Shown: piece after piece, positions 42,281 to 50,813 of the stretch
Layout: each line of letters begins with the position of its first letter
How positions within the stretch are numbered: position 1 is the first letter of the stretch
From: Rhizobium sp. SEMIA4064
Lineage (GTDB): Bacteria; Pseudomonadota; Alphaproteobacteria; Rhizobiales; Rhizobiaceae
DNA: 64,000 bases
Assembly (NCBI RefSeq): GCF_003025035.1
Contig: NZ_PYJN01000013.1
Span: forward strand, 558,001-622,000
Reading direction: 5' to 3'
Translations under genes and position numbers: made by a program
The notes under the pieces: model-generated
The model's input: the letters and a program-made list of their open reading frames with translations, nothing else
Databases searched by the model: none
What the model was told of the DNA's origin: nothing

Positions 42281-42415
42281 TCAAAGCGCCTTATGGTGCT
42301 TGTTCAGCTTCTTGCTCTCTTCGCTTTCGCGATGGAGCGCTGAGATTGTGGACGCGACGGACACAACGAACATGCTGCTGATGAAGAGCGTAAGCACCGT
42401 TAATATCGTGAACAT
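42281..42415 (-). CDS. Very small membrane protein, 44 residues
   Basis: Encodes one hydrophobic helix (MFTILTVLTLFISSMFVVSV) followed by a charged tail ending ESKKLNKHHKAL. GGGAG lies 5 bases before the ATG, and a strong terminator follows 65 bases after the stop, so it looks like a real gene although it is too short for ordinary ORF calling. No family is recognised. The single helix with a basic cytoplasmic tail suggests an inner-membrane miniprotein. A TCTGAACGCTAG motif lies 25 bases upstream, shared with the two following small genes. Confidence 0.65.
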   Translation of the reverse strand: MFTILTVLTLFISSMFVVSVASTISALHRESEESKKLNKHHKAL

Positions 42416-42455
42416 GATCGCTCCCTTCCTCTCGTGGAACTAGCGTTCAGATCCC

Positions 42456-42614
42456 TTAATACTGGCTGGTGGTAACGAAGGGACGAGCCGAAGCAAAGGG
42501 ACCGTAGATCTTCGACTGGTCAGGCTTTTGATCATAGAGAGCGATTGTCGCTGCAAGCATTCCCGAAATTACGGTCATCCAAACAACATTAATAAGGGTG
42601 ATCTTATCGGGCAT
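42456..42614 (-). CDS. Very small membrane protein, 52 residues
   Basis: Starts MPDKITLINVVWMTVISGML with one hydrophobic helix at about residues 7-27, then a polar tail KPDQSKIYGPFASARPF. AAGGAA lies 7 bases before the ATG at 42614; the in-frame extension to 42644 lacks a ribosome site. No known family is recognised. It lies 40 bases upstream of the 44-residue gene on the same strand. A TCTGAACGCCAG motif with an 11-base TTCA repeat lies about 136 bases upstream, inside the end of the next small gene. Confidence 0.68.
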   Translation of the reverse strand: MPDKITLINVVWMTVISGMLAATIALYDQKPDQSKIYGPFASARPFVTTSQY

Positions 42615-42745
42615 ACTCTGTTTCCTTCTTACCGCAATGAGCAAATCTAAGGTTCGGGCTTTAACGCAGCGGCTGGTGATTGGTTCCGCCTGATGTTGAG
42701 CCTCTGTTTACCAACGTCCGTCTGAAGCGACCTTGAATGCCTTGT

Positions 42746-42931
42746 TCATCTGGCGTTCAGATTCGCGATTTCGCGATGCGTTTTACGCATGGCAATGACG
42801 ATTTCTTGTGCAGAATTGGTGGTGTCGGCCTGGGGCGCCCATTCTATTTCGTAGTTGTCCGCGAAAAGATGAACGAGGTATTCGACGACGAAAGAGCCGA
42901 TAATGGCAACTGCAACAATGAGGACCAACAT
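42746..42931 (-). CDS. Very small membrane protein, 61 residues
   Basis: Starts MLVLIVAVAIIGSFVVEYLV, one membrane helix at about residues 1-23, followed by an amphipathic tail (EIEWAPQADT, then AQEIVIAMRKTHREIANL) that may form a helix. GGGAAG lies about 10 bases before the ATG at 42931. The in-frame extension to 43006 is unlikely. It is the first of three small minus-strand genes and is divergent from coaD. A copy of the shared motif (TCTGAACAGCAGATGAA) lies at 43037-43053, about 110 bases upstream. Function unknown. Confidence 0.65.
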   Translation of the reverse strand: MLVLIVAVAIIGSFVVEYLVHLFADNYEIEWAPQADTTNSAQEIVIAMRKTHREIANLNAR

Positions 42932-43132
42932 GGCCTGATCTTCCCTAAGCCGGAGGCGGTGGGCCGATGAAAGCGGCCCGTTTCGATGTTGATGCGAATA
43001 AAGCATTGTTGATCTGAAACGGGCTTGAACGCCGCATTCATCTGCTGTTCAGAGGCAGCCAAGGGGTTGTAAATGACTTGCGATACCGGCCCATCCGTGA
43101 CAAAAGGCGTCGAAACAATGGGCCGGTTTGGT

Positions 43133-43636
43133 ATGACGACAGCCTTTTATCCTGGATCCTTCGATCCGATGACCAATGGACATCTGGATGTCCTCGTGCA
43201 GGCGCTGAACGTCGCCTCCAAGGTTATCGTCGCGATCGGCATTCATCCTGGCAAGAAACCGCTTTTTTCCTTCGAGGAGCGGGCGGAACTGATCACCCGA
43301 TCGCTCGCCGAGGCGCTGCCGCAGAAGGTCGGCGATATTTCCGTCGTCGCCTTCGACAATCTGGTGGTCGATGCGGCTCGCAAGCATGGCGCGAGTCTCT
43401 TGGTGCGTGGCCTGCGCGACGGCACCGATCTCGACTATGAAATGCAGATGGCGGGCATGAACCGCCAGATGGCGCCCGATATTCAGACCCTGTTTCTGCC
43501 GGCCGGCACGGCATCGCGGCCTATAACCGCCACATTGGTGCGGCAGATCGCATCCATGGGCGGCGATGTCAGCGCTTTCGTGCCAGCAGCGGTTCTTGAA
43601 GCCCTGATGGGCAAGTTAAAAGATACGGTCCAATAA
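43133..43636 (+). CDS. coaD: Phosphopantetheine adenylyltransferase
   Basis: Penultimate enzyme of coenzyme A synthesis; joins 4'-phosphopantetheine with ATP to give dephospho-CoA. It has about 167 residues. The nucleotidyltransferase motif [16 protein letters not shown] (with the TxGH-type NGHLD) is at the start, and [19 protein letters not shown] in the middle is the family signature. The start at 43133 ([10 protein letters not shown]) is chosen by family match; an ATG at 43118 is also possible. Cyclophilin, queA and tgt genes follow on the same strand. Confidence 0.95.
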   Translation: MTTAFYPGSFDPMTNGHLDVLVQALNVASKVIVAIGIHPGKKPLFSFEERAELITRSLAEALPQKVGDISVVAFDNLVVDAARKHGASLLVRGLRDGTDLDYEMQMAGMNRQMAPDIQTLFLPAGTASRPITATLVRQIASMGGDVSAFVPAAVLEALMGKLKDTVQ

Positions 43637-43673
43637 AAGACTGGCCGAAATTCATCTTCCGAACGGAGCACCC

Positions 43674-44246
43674 ATGAAACTCTTTCATCTCGCATTGGCA
43701 GGTTTTCTCAGCCTCGCCGCCTTCGCAGGCAGCGCCTTCTCGGCAGCGGCCGACGATTTTCTGACGATCCAGCTCAAGGATGGTCCCGTCGTCATTCAGT
43801 TGATGCCGGATGTTGCTCCGAAGCATGTCGCGCAGATCGAAGCGCTGGCGAAGAAGGGTGCATACGACAACGTCGCCTTCCATCGTGTCATCGACGGCTT
43901 CATGGCCCAGACCGGCGACGTGCAGTACGGCAACATGTCGAAGGGCTACAATCCCCAGAAGGCCGGTACCGGCGGCTCCGATATGCCCAACCTTCCGGCT
44001 GAGTTCTCCAAGGTTCCGTTCAAGCGCGGCACGGTCGGCATGGCCCGCGCCCAGGATCCGAATTCCGCCAACTCGCAGTTCTTCATCATGTTCGGTGACG
44101 GCGACTTCCTGAATGGCCAGTACACGGTCGTCGGCAAGGTCGTTTCCGGCATGGAGCTGGTCGACAAGATCAAGCGCGGCGAAGGCCAGAACGGCGAAGT
44201 GAGCAACCCCGACCGCATGGTCAAGGTTACGGTCGGCAAGAAGTAA
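43674..44246 (+). CDS. Periplasmic peptidyl-prolyl cis-trans isomerase (cyclophilin)
   Basis: Speeds proline isomerisation during folding of exported proteins; 190 residues. A signal peptide covers about residues 1-24 (MKLFHLALAGFLSLAAFAG, ending AFSAAA). The cyclophilin core has VAFHRVIDGFMAQTGD near residue 64, ANSQFFIMFGD near 133 and LNGQYTVVGKVVSGMELVD. The short linkers are typical of the bacterial PpiA/PpiB class. A paralogue without signal peptide follows 27 bases downstream, so the pair gives one periplasmic and one cytoplasmic enzyme. Confidence 0.92.
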   Translation: MKLFHLALAGFLSLAAFAGSAFSAAADDFLTIQLKDGPVVIQLMPDVAPKHVAQIEALAKKGAYDNVAFHRVIDGFMAQTGDVQYGNMSKGYNPQKAGTGGSDMPNLPAEFSKVPFKRGTVGMARAQDPNSANSQFFIMFGDGDFLNGQYTVVGKVVSGMELVDKIKRGEGQNGEVSNPDRMVKVTVGKK

Positions 44247-44273
44247 GATTCGAGAAGAGAAGAGGAAACGAAA

Positions 44274-44783
44274 ATGGCTGAGATCAAGGATCCCGAAAAC
44301 ACCCTCATCCTGGAAACCACCAAGGGTCAGGTCGTCATTCAGTTGCTGCCGCAGGTAGCGCCCGAGCATGTCGCCCGCATCAAGGAACTTGCCCGCGAGA
44401 AGGCTTATGACGGCGTCGTTTTCCACCGCGTCATCGACGGCTTCATGGCCCAGACCGGCGACGTTCAGTATGGCAAGCAGGGCAGCGAAAGCTTCAATCC
44501 CGGTCGCGCCGGCATGGGCGGCTCCTCCAAGCCGGACCTGAAGGCTGAATTTTCCGCCACGTCGCACATTCGCGGCACCTGCTCGATGGCCCGTTCGCAG
44601 AACCCGAACTCGGCCAACTCGCAGTTCTTCATCTGCTTTGCCGATGCTCCGTGGCTGAACAAGCAGTACTCCGTTTGGGGTCAGGTTATCTCCGGCATGG
44701 AATTCGTCGACCAGATCAAGCGCGGCGAGCCGGTGCGTGATCCGGATTCGATCGTATCCGCACGGGTTGCCGCCGACGTCTGA
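44274..44783 (+). CDS. ppiB: Cytoplasmic peptidyl-prolyl cis-trans isomerase (cyclophilin B-like)
   Basis: Cyclophilin of 169 residues without a signal peptide. It contains VVFHRVIDGFMAQTGDVQYG, GTCSMARSQNPNSANSQFF and LNKQYSVWGQVISGMEFVDQ, closely related to the preceding gene and probably a tandem duplicate. AAGAGGAAACG precedes the ATG. It leads into queA about 75 bases later, so coaD to tgt may form one transcription unit. Confidence 0.92.
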   Translation: MAEIKDPENTLILETTKGQVVIQLLPQVAPEHVARIKELAREKAYDGVVFHRVIDGFMAQTGDVQYGKQGSESFNPGRAGMGGSSKPDLKAEFSATSHIRGTCSMARSQNPNSANSQFFICFADAPWLNKQYSVWGQVISGMEFVDQIKRGEPVRDPDSIVSARVAADV

Positions 44784-44857
44784 TCGTGATTATTCCTGAA
44801 GCCCGCCTCTCGCGCTTCGGCGTTGGGGGCGGGTTTCGCTTTGCTGAGATTGCCTGA

Positions 44858-45943
44858 ATGCGCGTTGACCTTTTCGATTTCGACCTGCCGGATGAGCGCA
44901 TTGCGCTGAGGCCCGCCGAGCCGCGCGACAGCGCGCGCCTGCTCGTCGTCGATCCGAATGGTGGTGAAGCGACTCTGCGCGACTATCAGATCCGCGATCT
45001 GCCGTCGTTCCTACGACCGGGCGACGCTGTCGTCTTCAATGACACAAAGGTCATCCCGGCTCAGTTGGAAGGCATTCGTCATCGCGATGGCGCGCCCGGC
45101 CAGCAGGTGTCGGCGACGCTGCATATGCGCGCGGCACCCGACCGTTGGAAAGCCTTTGCCAAGCCGGGCAAGCGTATCAAGATCGGCGATCGCATCCAGT
45201 TCGGCCATGGCGAAAATGTCTGCATCCTTGGTGCACTTGATGCTGTGGTGGAGGAGAAGGGCGAGGGTGGAGAGATCACGCTGCGCTTCGACCTTTCCGG
45301 TCCGGCGCTGGATGAGGCGATCGCCACTGTCGGCCATATTCCGCTGCCGCCCTATATCGCTGCCAAGCGCCCCGAGGATGAGCGCGACCGCGCCGACTAC
45401 CAGACGATCTACGCTCGCGAGGAGGGCGCCGTCGCTGCCCCGACCGCGGGGCTGCATTTCACCCGGTCGCTGTTTGTCGCGCTGGATGCCATGGGCGTCG
45501 AGCGGCATTTCGTGACGCTGCATGTCGGCGCCGGCACCTTCCTGCCGGTCAAGGCCGACGACACCGAAGATCACAAGATGCATTTCGAGATCGGCTATGT
45601 CGACGCGACGACGGCGACGAAGCTGAATGCCGTGAAGGCGCGGGGAGGGCGCATCGTCTGCGTCGGCACGACCTCGCTCCGCTTGATCGAAAGTGCGGCT
45701 GGCGACGATGGAACGATCAAGCCCTGGCATGGCGCGACCGGGATCTTCATCACGCCCGGCTATCGATTCAAGGCGGTCGATCTTTTGATGACCAATTTCC
45801 ATCTGCCGCGTTCGACGCTGTTCATGCTGGTATCGGCCTTTGCCGGCCTTGATACCATGCGCGCGGCCTACACCCATGCTATTGAGACAGGCTATCGCTT
45901 CTATTCCTATGGCGATGGCAGCCTGCTCTACCGGAAAGACTAA
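44858..45943 (+). CDS. queA: S-adenosylmethionine:tRNA ribosyltransferase-isomerase
   Basis: Transfers and isomerises the ribosyl part of SAM onto preQ1 in tRNA, giving epoxyqueuosine at the wobble position. It has 361 residues. The start [28 protein letters not shown] is split by family motifs LFDFDLP and [18 protein letters not shown] near residue 60, TAGLHFT near 197 and [10 protein letters not shown] near 222 are diagnostic. It stands 6 bases before tgt, which provides the preceding step, so the two form a queuosine-modification pair. Confidence 0.96.
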   Translation: MRVDLFDFDLPDERIALRPAEPRDSARLLVVDPNGGEATLRDYQIRDLPSFLRPGDAVVFNDTKVIPAQLEGIRHRDGAPGQQVSATLHMRAAPDRWKAFAKPGKRIKIGDRIQFGHGENVCILGALDAVVEEKGEGGEITLRFDLSGPALDEAIATVGHIPLPPYIAAKRPEDERDRADYQTIYAREEGAVAAPTAGLHFTRSLFVALDAMGVERHFVTLHVGAGTFLPVKADDTEDHKMHFEIGYVDATTATKLNAVKARGGRIVCVGTTSLRLIESAAGDDGTIKPWHGATGIFITPGYRFKAVDLLMTNFHLPRSTLFMLVSAFAGLDTMRAAYTHAIETGYRFYSYGDGSLLYRKD

Positions 45944-45949
45944 GACGAA

Positions 45950-47080
45950 ATGAGCGAGAGCTTTCAGTTCCAGTTGAAGAAGACCGATGGCGGCGCCCGT
46001 CTCGGCGAAGTTTCCATGCCGCGCGGCGCGATCCGCACGCCGGCCTTCATGCCGGTCGGTACGGTCGGTACCGTCAAGGCCATGTATCTCGATCAGGTAC
46101 GCGAGACCGGTGCCGACATCATCCTCGGCAATACCTATCACCTGATGCTCCGCCCGACCGCAGAGCGCGTCGCCCGTCTCGGCGGCCTCCACGAACTGAT
46201 CCGCTGGCAGCACCCGATCCTAACCGACTCCGGCGGCTTCCAGGTGATGTCGCTCTCCGGCCTGCGCAAGCTTGATGAGAAGGGCGTTACCTTCAAATCG
46301 CATGTCGACGGCAGCACGCATCATATGTCGCCGGAGCGTTCGATCGAGATCCAGGGCCTGCTTGGCTCCGACATCCAGATGCAGCTCGACGAATGCGTGG
46401 CGCTGCCGGCGACGCCCAAGGAAATCGAGCGCGCGATGGAAATGTCGCTGCGCTGGGCGGAACGCTGCAAGGTGGCTTTCGGCAATCAGCCCGGCAAAGC
46501 CATGTTCGGTATCGTGCAGGGCGGTGACGTTCCGGAGCTTCGCGTCCGTTCCGCGCAGGCGCTGAGCGGCATGGACCTCAAGGGTTATGCGGTCGGCGGC
46601 CTTGCCGTCGGTGAGCCGCAGGAAGTCATGCTGCGCATGCTCGAGATCACCCTTCCCGAACTGCCGAAGGAGAAGCCGCGTTATCTCATGGGCGTCGGCA
46701 CCCCGGACGATATTCTGAAATCCGTCGCACGCGGCATCGATATGTTCGATTGCGTGATGCCGACCCGCTCCGGTCGCCACGGCCTGGCCTTCACCCGTCG
46801 CGGCAAGGTGAATATCCGCAATGCCCGGCACGCCGAGGACATGCGCCCGCTCGATGATCAATCGAACTGCCCGGCCTCGCGCGACTATTCCCGCGCCTAC
46901 CTGCACCATCTCGTCCGCGCCAATGAGGCGCTGGGCGGCATGTTGCTTTCCTGGCACAATCTCTCCTACTACCAGGAGCTGATGCAGGGCATCCGCCAGG
47001 CGATCGCCGAAGGCCGCTTTGCCGATTTCATGGCCGAGACCCAGGAGAATTGGGCGAGAGGCGATCTGGAGCCGGTGTAA
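45950..47080 (+). CDS. tgt: tRNA-guanine transglycosylase (queuine tRNA-ribosyltransferase)
   Basis: Exchanges guanine 34 for preQ1 in tRNAs for Asp, Asn, His and Tyr. It has 376 residues. Catalytic residues are Asp93 (LTDSGGFQ) and Asp267 (MFDCVMPTR). GGLAVGE near residue 216 binds the base. The zinc site is unusual: the region equivalent to C-x-C-x2-C reads S305-N-C307-P-A-S310, so two of three cysteines are Ser, while His336 (SWHNLSYYQ) is kept. The gene follows queA by 6 bases. Confidence 0.95.
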   Translation: MSESFQFQLKKTDGGARLGEVSMPRGAIRTPAFMPVGTVGTVKAMYLDQVRETGADIILGNTYHLMLRPTAERVARLGGLHELIRWQHPILTDSGGFQVMSLSGLRKLDEKGVTFKSHVDGSTHHMSPERSIEIQGLLGSDIQMQLDECVALPATPKEIERAMEMSLRWAERCKVAFGNQPGKAMFGIVQGGDVPELRVRSAQALSGMDLKGYAVGGLAVGEPQEVMLRMLEITLPELPKEKPRYLMGVGTPDDILKSVARGIDMFDCVMPTRSGRHGLAFTRRGKVNIRNARHAEDMRPLDDQSNCPASRDYSRAYLHHLVRANEALGGMLLSWHNLSYYQELMQGIRQAIAEGRFADFMAETQENWARGDLEPV

Positions 47081-47413
47081 AAATTTTTCGCCGTTGAACG
47101 TAAATGCGGCTAATGTCTTCCGTTCGCAGGTTTAAAAAAATAGTAAATTATACCAATAGGGTACGGTGTAATTCTCGATTTTTAAATGAGGAAGTGCGGC
47201 GGAAATGTGCCGACCTTTCCCAAGCGGGCCATGATGATGCCGCAATATAAAAGCATTTGGAAAAACAGTGAATCGAAATAAACATCGTTCGCCGATGATA
47301 AGATTCGCTGGCCATTTTTTGATGCTTTACGTTTGAAATTCCTTAGAACTTCGGCTACAAAGCATCCCACTTAATCGATAAGGGCTCACTAATAAAATAG
47401 GAGGCACCTGCCG
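47081..47413. other. AT-rich intergenic region before the cell wall hydrolase gene
   Basis: This 333-base AT-rich gap presumably holds the promoter of the hydrolase gene. A 62-codon minus-strand reading frame inside it has no coding-like composition. No RNA gene or strong hairpin was recognised. Confidence 0.5.
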
Positions 47414-48187
47414 TTGAGGGCGCAACGCGCATTGGGGACCTGTCTTTCCGGACTAATTTTTGTCGGATTGGCGGCCACGGGCTGTACGACGGTGGCGAAA
47501 GCACCCTCGGCCAGCAACAACTCTTCCAAGTCCATTCGACCGACGAAGGTAACTTACAACTACACCGCAAAAGATCGCGACTGTTTGAAACGGGCCATGT
47601 ATTTCGAGTCGGAGCACTCGGACCATGCCGGATACCTGGCAGTAGGAACGGTCGTGATGAACAGGTTGACCTCGGGCGCTTATCCGCCGTCAATCTGCGG
47701 CGTAGTCTCGCAACAAAGGCAATTTGCGCCGGGAGTCATGACGAGGGTGGTCAGCGATCTGGCCGAACCCGAGCTCGACCAAGCGGCATCGGCGGTTCTC
47801 GGCGGACAACGGCATCCGGACGTAAAGGATGCTATGTTCTTCCATACCGAGGGCCTGAAGTTCCCTTACAATAACATGCACTATGTTGCCGTGGCCGGCG
47901 GAAACGCTTTCTATGAGAAACGCGGGCAGGACGGGGCACTTGAAACGCCGGCGCCGCTGCCGGCCTATGAAGTTGCGATGAACTACGTGCCTGTGAAAAC
48001 GGTCGCGACAACGCAATTTCCGATTTTGTTGCCAACTGCAGACCAGATCCCGATCCCAAAGCCGGATCCGATGACGACTGCAAGTATCAGCGCAACGCCA
48101 ACGTCTAGCGTAGCCGTTCCCTTACCCCGGCCTGCGTTTGATGGGGCGACGGTTCAGCCCGTCAGTTTCATCAAGGCGGGCGGCTAA
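47414..48187 (+). CDS. Cell wall hydrolase, SleB family, probable lipoprotein
   Basis: Probable peptidoglycan lytic enzyme, 257 residues. The N-terminus is a lipoprotein signal: MRAQRALGTCLSGLIFVGLA followed by the lipobox AATGC with Cys near residue 24. The hydrolase_2 (SleB) domain spans about residues 55-165, with MYFESEHSDHAGYLAVGTVV (conserved Glu), NRLTSGAYPPSICGVVSQ and KFPYNNMHYVAVAGGNAFYE. The C-terminal 80 residues are proline rich and flexible. The start is a TTG with AGGAGG 9 bases upstream. The cleavage specificity is not known. Confidence 0.88.
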   Translation: MRAQRALGTCLSGLIFVGLAATGCTTVAKAPSASNNSSKSIRPTKVTYNYTAKDRDCLKRAMYFESEHSDHAGYLAVGTVVMNRLTSGAYPPSICGVVSQQRQFAPGVMTRVVSDLAEPELDQAASAVLGGQRHPDVKDAMFFHTEGLKFPYNNMHYVAVAGGNAFYEKRGQDGALETPAPLPAYEVAMNYVPVKTVATTQFPILLPTADQIPIPKPDPMTTASISATPTSSVAVPLPRPAFDGATVQPVSFIKAGG

Positions 48188-48240
48188 AGCTCATCTAAGC
48201 GTGATGGGGATTTGATCGATGTTAGCAGACGCAACTCCGG

Positions 48241-48666
48241 TCAAATTCCCTCGCTCGTCGTGTTCGGCAGGATCTGCACGCCGTTTATCTTGTAACTGCC
48301 ATCGGGCTGATGGGTGATCTGATAGATCGCCGTCCAGTCCTTGCCGTCCGTGCCGGTGATCAGCACTTCCTGATAGACGACAGCGCCGTTGTCGAGGGCG
48401 CGGCTCTTGCCGAAGGCGTAGTTGCCGGGATGGTAGACCGGCTGATAGCTTCTCTTCACCATTGCGAAGAAGGTGTCCTTATCCGGAAAGAGCGCCTGGA
48501 TGTCGGGTGCAGCGAAGGAATAGGCCGAAGCCGCATCATCGCGCAGGAAAGCTTCGATCTGTTGCTGAATCAGCGTCTGGGCCGACTGCACCGGATCTTC
48601 CGCTCGTGCGGCCGGCGCGAAGGCGAGGGTGATGCAGAAGGCGGCTGCGAGAGATAAGGCGCGCAT
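48241..48666 (-). CDS. DUF4864 domain-containing exported protein
   Basis: Small exported protein of 141 residues. A signal peptide covers about residues 1-22 (MRALSLAAAFCITLAFAPAA, cleaved after ARA). The rest has the DUF4864 pattern: IQQQIEAFLRDDAASAYSFA near residue 33, MVKRSYQPVYHP near 68 and a C-terminal YQITHQPDGSYKINGVQI. The fold is probably an NTF2-like or SnoaL-like alpha+beta barrel. Function unknown. It is convergent with the hydrolase gene. Confidence 0.87.
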   Translation of the reverse strand: MRALSLAAAFCITLAFAPAARAEDPVQSAQTLIQQQIEAFLRDDAASAYSFAAPDIQALFPDKDTFFAMVKRSYQPVYHPGNYAFGKSRALDNGAVVYQEVLITGTDGKDWTAIYQITHQPDGSYKINGVQILPNTTSEGI

Positions 48667-48784
48667 GGACGATCTCCGGCAATATCCGGGAGAGCATAGC
48701 GCGCTTTGAGCCTTCGCAGAAGGGACGACTGAGGGGCGCCGGCATCAGCGCCTATGGTCCGATGGTCGCCGAAGCCAAGCCCGA

Positions 48785-50050
48785 CTAATGCCAGCGGCGG
48801 AACAGAGCGCTGGCATTCACGCCACCGAACCCGAAACCGTTGGAAATGGCATATTCCATTGCCATCGGTCGCGCGGTCGCGCCGACAATATCGATGCCCT
48901 GAGCCGCCGCGTCCGCCTCCTGCAGATTGCGAGTTGGAGGCGCAATCTGATCGCGCAATGCCATGATGGTGAAGACCGCTTCCAGGCCGCCGGCCGCACC
49001 CAGAAGATGGCCCGTCGCCGCCTTCGTGCCGCTGACGGCGATGCCGCCATCGCGGCCGAACACCGTCTTGATCGCCTCCATCTCGCCGCGGTCGCCAACC
49101 GGTGTGGAGGTGGCATGCGCGTTGAGATGCTGGACCTCACCGGGCGAAATGCGGGCTTGAGAAAGAGCCGCCAGCATCGCCCGGCGCGCACCGTCGCCAT
49201 CTTCCGGGCCGGCTGTCATATGATAGGCATCGGCGGCGGTACCGTAGCCGACGAGTTCGGCAAGCGGGACAGCGCCGCGCGCCAGAGCATGGTCCAGCGT
49301 CTCGATCACCAGCATGCCGGCGCCTTCGCCCATGACGAAACCGTCGCGGCCGACGTCGAAGGGACGGGAGGCTTCTTCGGGTCGGTTGCTGAAGCCGGTG
49401 GAGAGTGCGCGCGCCGCCGCAAAGCCGCCGAGGCTGACCTTGTCGATGCAGGCCTCCGCACCGCCGCAGATCGCCACATCGGCTTCGCCGGCACGGATGA
49501 GCCGCGCCGCATCGCCGATCGCCTGGACGCTTGCCGCACAGGCCGTCACCGGCGCGCCGAGCGGCCCCTTGTAGCCATAGCGGATGCTGACCTGGCCGGC
49601 CGCCAGATTGACGAGGAAGGAGGGGACGGTGAAGGGCGAGAGCCGCCGCACGCCGCGCGTCTCGGCAGTGCGTACAGCATCGGCGATCGCCGGAAAGCCG
49701 CCGATGCCGGAGGCGATGACCGTGGCAGTGCGTTCTAGCTCTTCGGGATTGGTCGGCTGCCAACCGGCTTGTTTGATCGCTTCTTCGGCGGCCGCCATGG
49801 CGAAGAGGATGAAGCGATCCATCTTCTTCTGGTCTTTCACCGGCACGTAGCGATCGACATCGAAGCCGGCTTCGCTATCCTCTTCCAGGGTCGGTACGAC
49901 ACCACCGACCTTGGCGGCAAGATCGCCGACCATTGTCTCCGGCAGAAGCCTAAGACCCGAGCGTCCTTCGATCAGCCGCTTCCAGGCGGCGTCGACACCG
50001 ACGCCCAGTGGCGAAACCAGGCCCATGCCCGTTACGACGATTCGATCCAT
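48785..50050 (-). CDS. Beta-ketoacyl-ACP synthase II (FabF-like), regulated paralogue
   Basis: Condensing enzyme that extends acyl-ACP with malonyl-ACP; 421 residues. The catalytic triad is intact: Cys171 (TACAASVQAIG), His312 (NAHATSTPVGD) and His348 (KAATGHLLGAAGG). The family start RIVVTGMGLVSPLG and the end NGFGFGGVNASALFRR are present. The active-site stretch CAASVQ differs from the CATGAH of housekeeping FabF. It is not next to acpP or fabG but 20 bases downstream of an HxlR regulator gene, so it is probably an inducible or specialised copy. The substrate range is not evident. Confidence 0.92.
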   Translation of the reverse strand: MDRIVVTGMGLVSPLGVGVDAAWKRLIEGRSGLRLLPETMVGDLAAKVGGVVPTLEEDSEAGFDVDRYVPVKDQKKMDRFILFAMAAAEEAIKQAGWQPTNPEELERTATVIASGIGGFPAIADAVRTAETRGVRRLSPFTVPSFLVNLAAGQVSIRYGYKGPLGAPVTACAASVQAIGDAARLIRAGEADVAICGGAEACIDKVSLGGFAAARALSTGFSNRPEEASRPFDVGRDGFVMGEGAGMLVIETLDHALARGAVPLAELVGYGTAADAYHMTAGPEDGDGARRAMLAALSQARISPGEVQHLNAHATSTPVGDRGEMEAIKTVFGRDGGIAVSGTKAATGHLLGAAGGLEAVFTIMALRDQIAPPTRNLQEADAAAQGIDIVGATARPMAMEYAISNGFGFGGVNASALFRRWH

Positions 50051-50070
50051 AGTCGGGTACTCCTATTTTA

Positions 50071-50595
50071 TCAGGCGTCGAAGCCCAGGAACCAAGCCTT
50101 CATCTGCGCTATCCGTTCGTGGACAGCCTCATCGGCCGCCGGTCCGGGCACCAGAATCGTGTCTTCGGGATGAAAGGCGCGTCCGGTCACGCGGTCGATC
50201 AGAAGGGGATCGCGATCCTCGCCCGTCGCCGGGTCGGCCAGACGCATTGCCACTTCCCCGGGCGGCAAATGCCGGTTGCCCCAGGTAAACAGCGCCATGA
50301 GAACAGGAAAGAAGTCGCGCCCCTTTTCTGTCAGCACATATTCGTAGCGCGGCGGCCGCTCGCTGTAGAGGCGGCGCTCGAACAAACCTTCATCCGTCAG
50401 ATGTTTTAGCCGGCGCGTGAGGATATTCGGCGCAACGCCAAGATTCTTCTGGAATTCATCAAACCGCGTCAGCCCCTGCAGCGCATCGCGCAGGATCAAA
50501 ATGCTCCACCAATCGCCGACGCTTTCAAGCGCACGGGCGGCGGGACATTTGAAGGCACTGAAGCTTGTTCTCTGCATGGCCGAGGCGAATAGCAT
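50071..50595 (-). CDS. HxlR family transcriptional regulator
   Basis: Winged-helix regulator of 168-174 residues. The HxlR domain spans about residues 15-110, with CPAARALESVGDWWSILILR and GVAPNILTRRLKHLTDEGLF. The DNA-recognition wing RRLYSERPPRYEYVLTEKG is clear. A Cys in FKCPAAR near the start of the domain could sense redox or electrophiles, as in related regulators. Two starts are possible, ATG at 50595 or 50577; neither has a strong ribosome site. An inverted repeat directly upstream is a likely operator. The FabF-like gene follows after 20 bases. Confidence 0.9.
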   Translation of the reverse strand: MLFASAMQRTSFSAFKCPAARALESVGDWWSILILRDALQGLTRFDEFQKNLGVAPNILTRRLKHLTDEGLFERRLYSERPPRYEYVLTEKGRDFFPVLMALFTWGNRHLPPGEVAMRLADPATGEDRDPLLIDRVTGRAFHPEDTILVPGPAADEAVHERIAQMKAWFLGFDA

Positions 50596-50596
50596 G

Positions 50597-50621
50597 AGTG
50601 ACTATCATCATGCAAGTCACT
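50597..50621. promoter_or_regulatory. Inverted repeat, probable HxlR operator
   Basis: Seven-base arms AGTGACT and AGTCACT, separated by 11 bases, lie immediately before the regulator's start codon. Dimeric winged-helix regulators usually bind such sites next to their own genes. Confidence 0.6.
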
Positions 50622-50813
50622 AGGCTCGAGTGGCGCGGTGTCCCGCTGCACAGCGTAAATACCGAAAATAGCCTAGCCGGCCCAAAGCCGAGATTCCGGC
50701 CACGTAAAAGAACATATTATGGACCTCGCATTTGCGAGGATGGCAGACGGAAATGCACCTAAAAAAGCTCTATTCTGGCAATCCACCTAACCGCGTCCGC
50801 CACTTTCCATTCC

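Noticed and set aside
47182..47370. 62-codon minus-strand reading frame before the cell wall hydrolase gene
   Set aside because: It lies in the AT-rich promoter gap, has only a weak ribosome site and no coding-like composition or recognised similarity.
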